Shown in pieces: positions 57,460 through 64,000 of a stretch of DNA of 64,000 bases. The position numbers and the translations under genes were made by a program. The first letter of the stretch is position 1, and each line of letters opens with the position of its first letter. Origin of the DNA: Adineta ricciae (Eukaryota; Rotifera; Eurotatoria; Adinetida; Adinetidae); contig CAJNOJ010000288.1 in the NCBI GenBank assembly GCA_905250025.1, positions 1-64,000 on the forward strand, read 5' to 3'. The notes under the pieces are model-generated. The model was not told the origin of the DNA. It made no database searches and saw only the letters and a list, made by a program, of their open reading frames with translations.

Positions 57460-58026
57460 TTAATCTTTTGGTACACATCGACTTTCCGGAACGGGTAAAT
57501 GGAAAATCTTTTTCGGTACAACCGCAGGTCCAATTGTATAATTCGTAAAAACTGAAATCAGAATACTATTATCTAAAATTTCAATTGGTCTATTATCTTT
57601 AATTGATGCAAGATAACTCCATGTCCAACTTTGATCAGTTTCATTCCACATATTACATTCAATTTTCGGATCACTAATAGCATTTGTTTTACCAGCATAT
57701 GGCAATTTTTGCCAATCAGCTAACATATCTGCATAGTTTTCTTTGACTTTGTGACATCGAGTTGGTTGTTTGTCATAGTAAAGAAGATATCCCGTTTGAT
57801 TTTCTCCATAGTAAAATGCTTGTTCAGTGATGATACCATAATTTGTAACATCGATACGAAAAAGTTGAGCTAAACGATCGACATAATTTGTGGTTACTTC
57901 GATTTGGGGTGAACCATCGGGTTTTCCAGCTGTTATTGTGAATTGATTTGGATTTGGTGGTGTTGGAATTGCCATAAGATAAACATTGTGAATCAATGAG
58001 ATGAGTAAAACAATTTTGACTATCAT
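57460..58026 (-). CDS. Secreted protein of unknown family (ependymin-like layout possible)
   Basis: Single exon, 188 residues. The first 19 residues are a signal peptide (MIVKIVLLISLIHNVYLMA). The mature chain has four Cys (PTRCHKV, IECNMWN, SRCVPKD), three N-glycosylation sites (ENQTG, WNETD, TNYTI) and strand-rich segments such as RLAQLFRIDVTNYGI and GYLLYYDKQPTRC. The size and the order of hydrophobic strands then YD..PTRC recall ependymin-related proteins, but the match is too weak to name it. Confidence 0.65.
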   Translation of the reverse strand: MIVKIVLLISLIHNVYLMAIPTPPNPNQFTITAGKPDGSPQIEVTTNYVDRLAQLFRIDVTNYGIITEQAFYYGENQTGYLLYYDKQPTRCHKVKENYADMLADWQKLPYAGKTNAISDPKIECNMWNETDQSWTWSYLASIKDNRPIEILDNSILISVFTNYTIGPAVVPKKIFHLPVPESRCVPKD

Positions 58027-58381
58027 TTTCTTCTTTTTTAATATTCTGAATATAGAACAAATGATATACTTACAGATTTGTATGAATTAATTTTGCATTC
58101 GTCATTGTTTCTTCGTCTTATCTGATAATATTTATCTTGAAAGTAACACGTCAGATCGTTTGAAAGTTTTCTTCAACAACATTTAAGTATATTCATGAAC
58201 ATTGATTATGATTTGATATTTATTCTAACTGTTGTTATCAATGGCACTGAAATTTGTTGTTTTGAGGATGTCTGAGCACCATGATGCAATCTTCTACCTC
58301 GAATAATGAATCGTTCGCGAACTGTAATACATTCACATAGACGACCAACTTTATCCCTATTGAGTTGCTCTATAGATTAAT
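58027..58381. other. Intergenic stretch
   Basis: AT-rich; no gene seen. Confidence 0.4.
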
Positions 58382-58411
58382 GGACGGGGGCGCTTTTAAG
58401 CGCCCCCGTCC
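58382..58411. repeat. Perfect GC-rich palindrome, 14-bp arms, 2-nt loop
   Basis: GGACGGGGGCGCTT, TT, AAGCGCCCCCGTCC. It lies 6 bp beyond the stop of the minus-strand MFS gene. Twelve GC pairs in an AT-rich region make this a very stable hairpin. Its first bases (TGGACGG) match the inverted ends around the telomere-like block at 59217-59354, so it may be a minimal transposon remnant. Confidence 0.85.
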
Positions 58412-58416
58412 TTTTA

Positions 58417-59215
58417 CTAATCCGAACTACGGGAAAGTAAAATTGTAATAATAAAAGCCACTACATATGGTGGTCGAGTCATCAATTGTGATTGAACTGG
58501 TGTCCATTTTCCTGATCCAACAATCACTGAAGGTAAAAACAGTGTCACACCCTGTACAGCTATTGATCCTGTTAAATAAATAATACCATATGTATACGTT
58601 TTCCAATCAGTAAATATAGATTTCACTTGTAACCAAGAAAATAAATGATTATGAGATGCACCAGAATCTTCAGCTATAAGTTCGATTTCAAGTTGCCGTT
58701 GTTCAGCACTCAAAAATCGTGCTTGTTCAGGTGAATCAGGTAATAGAAACCAACAGCATACCGCCATTAAAATAGTCGGAAAACCTTCAATCTAAATTGA
58801 AATCTCCAAAAACAAACAATGATTACAAAATTTGCAATAAATTACAATGAAAATCAATTGCCAATGAGCAACTTGTGATGATTTTATTTGACCAATACCA
58901 TAAGCGATCAAACCACCAAATGTACCTGCTAATGCTGAAAACGACCAAAATACACTAAGTCGAACAGCTTGCATTTTTCTTGGATACCAAAGACTCATAA
59001 AATAGACAACACCAGGAAAAAAATCAGCTTCGAAGGCACCAAGTAGAAAACGACAAATAGTTAGACCAACAAAGTTCGTTACAGCAGCCATACAAACGGC
59101 TACTGATCCTTAAAACAGAATGGTTAGAAATATTAAACAAATAAAAGAAATAAATATGAACCTCAGCTAAACATAATCAAACAAATCCATCGAGAGGGTC
59201 ATCATCGTCTTAGAA
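58417..59215 (-). pseudogene. MFS carrier of the fungal allantoate-permease type, truncated at both ends
   Basis: Exons about 58840-59105 and 58417 to about 58795 encode the central helices of an anion:cation symporter-type MFS protein: TNFVGLTICRFLLGAFEADF, FFPGVVYFMSLWYPRK, GTFGGLIAYGIGQIK, then the PDSPEQARFLSAEQRQLEIE loop typical of this group. The last helices are cut by a stop after LLSRSSD, before the usual 12 helices are complete. A further 5' piece (SRWICLIMFS) is readable at about 59165-59195 but meets TGA where Trp is expected; beyond it lies the telomere-like block. The family is abundant in fungi, so the gene is probably foreign in origin, and this copy is broken. Confidence 0.75.
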
Positions 59216-59216
59216 T

Positions 59217-59354
59217 TATATTGGACGGAACTTCAAAAAGAGGGTGTGGGTGTGGGTGTGAGGGTGAGGGTGGGTGAGGGTGTGGGTGTGGGGTGTGAGG
59301 GTGAGGGGTGGGTGAGGGTGAGGGTGTGTGAGGCAAAGTACCGTCCATAATAAG
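59217..59354. repeat. Telomere-like G-rich block inside imperfect inverted ends
   Basis: 59240-59333 is a 94-bp mixture of TGTGGG, TGAGGG and GGTGTGGG units with G on the plus strand. It is flanked by TTGGACGGAACTTC at the left and, on the opposite strand at the right, TATGGACGGTACTTTG, which suggests that the tract was captured by, or is part of, a small inverted-repeat element. Confidence 0.75.
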
Positions 59355-59950
59355 TAAATATTGGAGAAGTTATAATGTGAATTTTATACGAAATGATTGT
59401 GTATTTGAACCGTGACGAGCAGCGAAAACAAAAGATGATGAAGTGCTCAAGAGTATTGTAATTAGACATACACCTTGTCTTTTATTTACACTGAAATGAT
59501 AGATAAAAACAGAAATAAGCGTTGTGAAGTACATAAAAATATTTCTATAATTTATTTTTATTACCAGCAGAACAGGCAAAGTGTATTCTATAACAATGCA
59601 GTTGTTCTTTTTCCAATAACTTTCGACATTTCGAAAATTTTACAAAAAAATAAACATGACAGTCTATTTTGTATAAAGAATAATCATAATAATCAAACAC
59701 TGAATACTTTATTTTTATAGGCAATAAAATAAAAAAGCTTTCAGTGCAATCTCTTGCAGAATTGAAAATACGAAACATGACTGATTCAGCATAGGTTGAC
59801 AAAATATTCTATTTCAATCATTTTCTGATACTGTGATTAAGTTTGTAGATAATGAGTTTGAGGATGGAATTGATCTGTTAATATGCTATCTTCACTGTCA
59901 CTCTCAAGAAGATTTCAAACCAGGTGATAGACTACCAGTTATTTTATTTT
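59355..59950. other. Intergenic stretch
   Basis: Overlapping short frames on both strands (59475-59802, 59833-60051) are not convincing. The right part is the 3' flank of the MAM gene. Confidence 0.4.
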
Positions 59951-61876
59951 TTAATAGAAATGTCGAAAGATTTGAACAAGAAAAAAATAAATTATCAAAC
60001 TACGTGTATTTAAAGGAAATAGCTGAGGAGCATTGTTGTGAAGTGTTGTAGTCGTAGTAGTAGTTGTTGTTGTAGTTATAATAATTGTTGATGTGTATGT
60101 AGTAGTGGTAGTAGGAGTGGTAGTTGTCGATGTGCTTGTAAGTGTCGTTAATGTACTTGTAGTAGTTGGTATGACAGAACTACATTGGTCAATTTCAATA
60201 TCATCGAAAGCAACAGCTGTCAATGTTGGTTCGAGTCGGTAAACTTCAAAAGAGTATGTTATTGCACTAGTAATGTTGGTTAAAGGTACCAAAGCTATCT
60301 GCCATCCTTGACTATCACTTAATACTTGATACCATAATACGGTACTAGAACTTTCATCACTGGATAGACGAATTACTGTTGTATTTTTATTCAATAGTTT
60401 TGATTTGACATAATAAGCAAATTTAATACACATACCAGTATTCTGCAGAATTTTTTTTGACAGATATACACGACCTCTATCATTTGCACTGACTGCTGAC
60501 AAATTTTGATTCCAGTAGAGAAAACCAGCAGATGTTGAATTATGTGTATGATCTCGAGCTGGACCAAGTTCTTGATCAGGTATTGTATCACCAGTAGATG
60601 TTGTAAAATTAAGTGTCGAATTCTTATCATTCATCATCTCACACATTGTCAAAGTATCAAAATTGCATGAGAAAGAAAGAAGAGAATCGTATGGAGTAAA
60701 TGAAGGAGGATAATCACACGAAATAATATCAATATTATCGAGAGCGAACGAGTCTTTCCAAATAGAAGTATCCACACGAAACAGAAGTGAATAGTTACCA
60801 ACTGGTAAATTAATAATACCCCAACCCCTATAATATAGAAAATAATAATATCAATTTAAAAAAAAAATGATGTCAATATCGTCAACGTACCATCGACCGC
60901 CAGTTCTAAAAGTGAGAAAAGAGAAAGTTTAAATTAAACTAGTTTTCTTAAAGATTATCTACATGTGATATGCTGATTCGGCTTTAGGCCATAAAACTTT
61001 AATTGCTTTCGATTCATCTGAAGCCCATGAATAAATTCTCAAATGACTGGCATAACTTGTTGTTGGATAAACATAATATTGAAAATTCAAACAGTACGAT
61101 TCTTCAGATGTTATTTGGAATTGTTTTTTTAAATGTATATAGCCAACTTTACCATTACCGACTATATTGGAAACGGGCACAAATGCATAATGTCCTGAAC
61201 TATTTCCAAATGTATAATCAGCAGTTGGAGCAGACCATTCGATTCTACGAGCGTTAGTTGCAGTTGATATTAACCATTGATATTCATATATCGGTAATGT
61301 AACAAAATCGTTTGAGCAAGATGATTCAAAATCACACGTATATAAAACTTTCGGAGGTGGAGGCAGTTGACCATCACAATAATCCACAGAAATATCGTCA
61401 AATGTTAAATGTAGCTGTGTTATATATGTTTTAACGTTTATTTTGATTTTTTCATTTGGTAATTTTACATCGATTAATGTCCAATCAACAGTTGAAGCAT
61501 TCTTATCTAAAACTGAAGCGAGTGTACGCATCAATTCTTGTCCTTCACCTTGGGCAGTTTGAACACTGAACAGATGTTCTATTCGAGAAGAATAATACCA
61601 CATTCGAAAACATAACGGTCGATCAGTTGAAGGCTCTAACCAATTGTAAGCTTGAATTTGGAGTCCTCTTGGGGCAGTTCCAGTATAGTAAATATAATGG
61701 CCAGCTTTTATATTTAATGTATGATCATGATCGATAGGTTGGGGATTGTAACCATCTGTTTTAGCCAAATCATACAAATAAAAATCTTTACAATCTGTTT
61801 CAAAATCACAATTAAGTATTGCGCCTTGGCTCAGAAATGTTTGAGAAAGAAGAATGAATAAAATAAGTGGTGACAT
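59951..61876 (-). CDS. Secreted MAM-domain protein with Thr-rich stalk and probable GPI-type tail
   Basis: Exons 60963-61876, 60891-60905 (15-nt microexon) and 59951-60827 join in phase to 601 residues. Signal peptide MSPLILFILLSQTFLSQGA. Three MAM-like repeats follow: one from ILNCDFETDCKDF, one from VLYTCDFESSCSNDFVTLP, one from SFSCNFDTLTMCEM, each with GHY or GFL..W blocks (KAGHYIYYTG, SGHYAFVPV, LGPARDHTHNSTSAGFLYW) and a C-terminal FDDI..D.C motif. MAM domains mediate adhesion at the cell surface. A Thr/Ser mucin-like stretch (TTTSTLTTLTSTSTTTTPTT) leads to a short hydrophobic end (LIIYFFLVQIFRHFY), which fits a GPI signal or a membrane anchor. Confidence 0.8.
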
Positions 61877-62350
61877 TGTGATAAGTGAAGAAAAATGAAG
61901 AATTTTTTCACATTTAAATATTAATATAGTGTAAATTACCTAAGTAATGACATCTCTGTTTTGCAATTACAAGAAGATAACGTCATACATGATAACAATG
62001 AAAACGAAAGATAAGAAAAACATCTTCATATTACGTATTTAACAATGTTTGTGAGGGTGTGGGTGCTGTGTTCAAAGTAAAGTAGTACCAACGGACGAAC
62101 AAGTATATATTTGTTTACATCTACATATACACACACGTCTCTTTAATATATTACAATATGAACCAAGAGAAACGAGAATTGCGTTTCAATCGATTTTATT
62201 ATAAAATCGTACAAAATAATCAACGTATCATTGACAATAATTTAGAAGTGTAATATATATAAGGAAAATAAACGAATTATTTCTATATAATTATTGTGTT
62301 TTTAGAACATCAATGACTTTCATCGAAGATTTATCGGATGAAATATTCTA
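61877..62350. other. Intergenic stretch with a short telomere-like patch
   Basis: TGTGAGGGTGTGGGTG at 62048-62063 is telomere-like. Otherwise AT-rich; probably the promoter of the MAM gene lies nearest 61877. Confidence 0.5.
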
Positions 62351-62363
62351 GGGTGAGGGTGTG
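62351..62363. repeat. Telomere-like tract next to hammerhead motif 1
   Basis: GGGTGAGGGTGTG on the plus strand; on the minus strand it directly follows hammerhead 1 by 9 nt and reads as the C-rich complement. Confidence 0.65.
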
Positions 62364-62372
62364 AGTATAGCT

Positions 62373-62417
62373 GCCACGACCATGATTTCGTCCCTGCTAG
62401 AGGACTCTTCAGGTGGC
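62373..62417 (-). ncRNA. Hammerhead ribozyme motif 1 (all core bases present)
   Basis: Minus strand, 45 nt: stem I GCCAC, core CUGAAGA, stem II GUCCU/GGGAC around CUAGCA, core GAAA, short stem III AUC/GGU with AU loop, cleavage triplet GUC, stem I GUGGC. All invariant bases are present, and each stem pairs. The very short stem III is the form described in Penelope-like retroelements. No reverse transcriptase gene is nearby. Cleavage is predicted just 5' of GUGGC. Confidence 0.85.
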
Positions 62418-62549
62418 TTCGATATAGTGCTTGTTCAAATGATTGCAAGAATCATAAACAAAGTACTAAGACCTGTCAAATTTCATCAGCAAATTTCAAA
62501 GAAATTTGAAGATAAGGTAGGTATCGTTATCGTTGTGGTGAGTATAGCT

Positions 62550-62594
62550 GCCACGATCATGATTTCGTCCATGCTAAAGGACTCGTCGGACGGC
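62550..62594 (-). ncRNA. Hammerhead ribozyme motif 2 (one core change)
   Basis: Copy of motif 1, 177 bp away. Same layout: GCCGU, CCGACGA, GUCC/GGAC, GAAA, AUC..GAU (perfect stem III), AUC, GUGGC. The second core base is C where U is required, so activity is doubtful. Stem I keeps pairing with two G-U wobbles. Confidence 0.75.
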
Positions 62595-62684
62595 TCAAGC
62601 AAATGTTTTAGTTTAGATGCGCATTAAAGTGGCAAACACATTATTGAGTTTTAGTCATTCAAGCTTTTTCATTTTTTACTTTGA

Positions 62685-62697
62685 AGGGTGAGGGTGA
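62685..62697. repeat. Telomere-like tract next to hammerhead motif 3
   Basis: AGGGTGAGGGTGA on the plus strand, about 22 bp beyond the 3' end of motif 3 as read on the minus strand. Confidence 0.6.
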
Positions 62698-62719
62698 GAA
62701 TCAAATGGAATTCCAAGCT

Positions 62720-62769
62720 ACTTACGACGCGTTTCGAACAGAGCTTATCCTGTTCATCATCAGGTAAGT
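62720..62769 (-). ncRNA. Hammerhead ribozyme motif 3 (different family from 1 and 2)
   Basis: Minus strand: stem I ACUUAC, core CUGAUGA, one extra U, stem II GAACAG/CUGUUC, GAAA, palindromic minimal stem III ACGCGU, cleavage triplet GUC, stem I GUAAGU. Stem I can extend through an internal loop with AUUCC/GGAAU. The extra U between core and stem II is unusual and may lower activity. Confidence 0.75.
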
Positions 62770-62939
62770 TCGGAATAGTTATTCTACATGATTAAATTCA
62801 CAATAACAAAAGTCAATCTAGAATAAGAGTCAACAAGAAAACTTGAAGACATTCAGTAATAGATAAATACTTAAGATCGAGAAGATAATATAATCGTAGA
62901 ATTTCCAAAGAGTGAGAATCAATTGGAATCCCAAGCTAC

Positions 62940-62990
62940 TTACGATCGCGATTTCGATTCTTGCTAACGGGATCGTCATCAGGCAAGTTG
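62940..62990 (-). ncRNA. Hammerhead ribozyme motif 4 (related to motif 3)
   Basis: Minus strand: ACUUGC, CUGAUGA, extra C, GAU/AUC with a long loop, GAAA, stem III AUCGCGAU, AUC, GUAAGU. Compared with motif 3, one stem I pair A-U becomes G-U, so pairing is kept although the sequence changed; the palindromic stem III is also kept with different bases. Confidence 0.7.
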
Positions 62991-63087
62991 GTACATCAGT
63001 GTTTCACATCCCTGAATTATCATATCAGAATAAAATGCCACAAGAGTCCAAAATGGAGTCCTAACGATATTGATCAAATCAGAGACC

Positions 63088-63240
63088 GACGGTATTGCAA
63101 AATTTTAATACCGTCTCGTACCGCATACCGTCTTCTTTAGTTCCATACCGTACCGTACCGTCTCGCCTGATAATTATCTGATACCGTACCGTACCGTTAC
63201 CGCACAGGTTCTGAGCATACCGTCTCGCGAAATACCGTAC
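63088..63240. repeat. Cluster of ATACCGTACCGT-type repeats with a hairpin
   Basis: About ten copies of TACCG/ACCGTC words in 150 bp. It begins with a hairpin at 63088-63115 (GACGGTATT, 10-nt loop, AATACCGTC). Possibly the subterminal part of a hAT-like or other DNA transposon; no coding region. Confidence 0.6.
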
Positions 63241-64000
63241 CGCCGACAAAAAATTTTCGAATTTTTTTCAGAGTGATTCTAACTTGTTCCCTTTCATATA
63301 TGTCATATAAGTTCCTTTTCCGAAGAATATCGATAGGAAAGTATTAATATACATAGACTTGTAATTATAAACATATGCGTAAAAAGTATTTCAAGAATGC
63401 ATGATATGATCCCACTGACACACAGTGTTGCGCAGCTTTACGAAAACCATCATCATCATAACAAAAGATTTTATATCTGTCTACATCTGTTGCACTATTA
63501 ATTGTTTTTATTTCTTTAGAATGAGCACTAAGAAATCAGACAGTTTTGGAGTGACTACATAGAAAAATCAATTATTGGGAAGGTGATGAAGTCTCAGATA
63601 AAGACATGGTGGGATCGTTTTTTATCACTTAATTCAGTTATCTTTGTTGAGAGATATGTTGCTGTTTGAAACTTATGAATATTGTTAAGCAACTCTTGTG
63701 TGAAACAAAATTTAAAAACTTCTCTGAAACGTCAGTAATATTGAACTTCGTGGAAAAAAGCAAGTGAATGTTAACAATAGTTAGAATTACATGATTTTGA
63801 TCATTTGGATTATCGAGAATAATATGTGAAATCCTATTGCGCATTAAAAACTGTTGAATCATTAAACGATTATATTTTTAATCAGGCACGGAAAAGTAAC
63901 GGTCAAAAATGTAGATATATATACATATAAAATCTCAGATATTTTATTTATTTTCGTTTTAATTTCAAGTTTTAAATAAATTAACAATTTTAAACTAAGA
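63241..64000. other. AT-rich stretch to the window edge
   Basis: A 74-codon minus frame (63638-63862) is not convincing. No other structure seen. Confidence 0.45.

Noticed and set aside
59233..59469. Minus frame ending in a Thr-Pro-Ser-rich tail (TPSPTLTLTPTP)
   Set aside because: The tail is only the translation of the telomere-like C-rich strand.
62361..62627. 88-codon plus frame with two SIAAT(T/I)MISS repeats
   Set aside because: The repeats are the antisense of hammerhead motifs 1 and 2; no protein is implied.
1..64000. CRISPR arrays, rRNA genes and bacterial operons
   Set aside because: None seen; repeats found are tandem or inverted without spacers, and genes are intron-bearing.

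Overview
This AT-rich eukaryotic window most likely comes from a bdelloid rotifer. The evidence is: introns mostly 45-110 nt with GT..AG ends; multi-copy genes joining an alpha/beta domain, an R-S-E ADP-ribosyltransferase (ART) and TPR-like helices; fungal-type foreign genes (an RTA1-like membrane protein and an allantoate-permease-type MFS carrier) beside ordinary animal genes; and G-rich TGTGGG/TGAGGG telomere-like tracts. Six runs of N (five single Ns and one of 15) sit where genes break or change identity, so they look like assembly joins; several 'truncated' genes are truncated only by a gap.

Layout. 1-16 kb: ART-TPR genes (one partial, two complete, all minus), a pair of small single-pass membrane protein genes, a small multi-exon membrane gene with a short GC-rich transposon-like element in an intron, and a secreted protein. 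16-29 kb: an NRF-6-type acyltransferase and its deleted copy, an F-box-type gene end, an RTA1-like fragment, more copies of the small membrane-gene family, a PIF1-type helicase relic, tandem repeats. 29-34 kb: glyoxalase I, a SETD-type methyltransferase, a FAM69/DIPK1-like kinase-fold protein and a coiled-coil gene. 34-41 kb: an inverted duplication across a gap, two identical tRNA-Asp genes facing each other, a V-ATPase subunit E pseudogene, a complete three-exon F-box-type gene, and a beta-rich gene whose 3' end is duplicated. 41-53 kb: two retropepsin-fold genes, peroxiredoxin-6, another F-box gene, a PB1-ZZ (p62-like) gene, a GPCR and a two-module nucleoredoxin. 53-64 kb has subtelomeric character: a 48-bp-repeat secreted protein, a decayed MFS gene, telomere-like tracts, a MAM/mucin-stalk protein, and four hammerhead ribozyme motifs.

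The most notable observation is at 62.35-62.99 kb. Four hammerhead-ribozyme motifs lie on the minus strand as two related pairs; one of each pair is followed, on that strand, by C-rich sequence complementary to the telomere-like G strand. This is what the footprint of telomere-attaching Penelope-like (Athena/Terminon-type) elements should look like, here as non-autonomous remnants. Most intervening sequence is AT-rich without recognisable genes.
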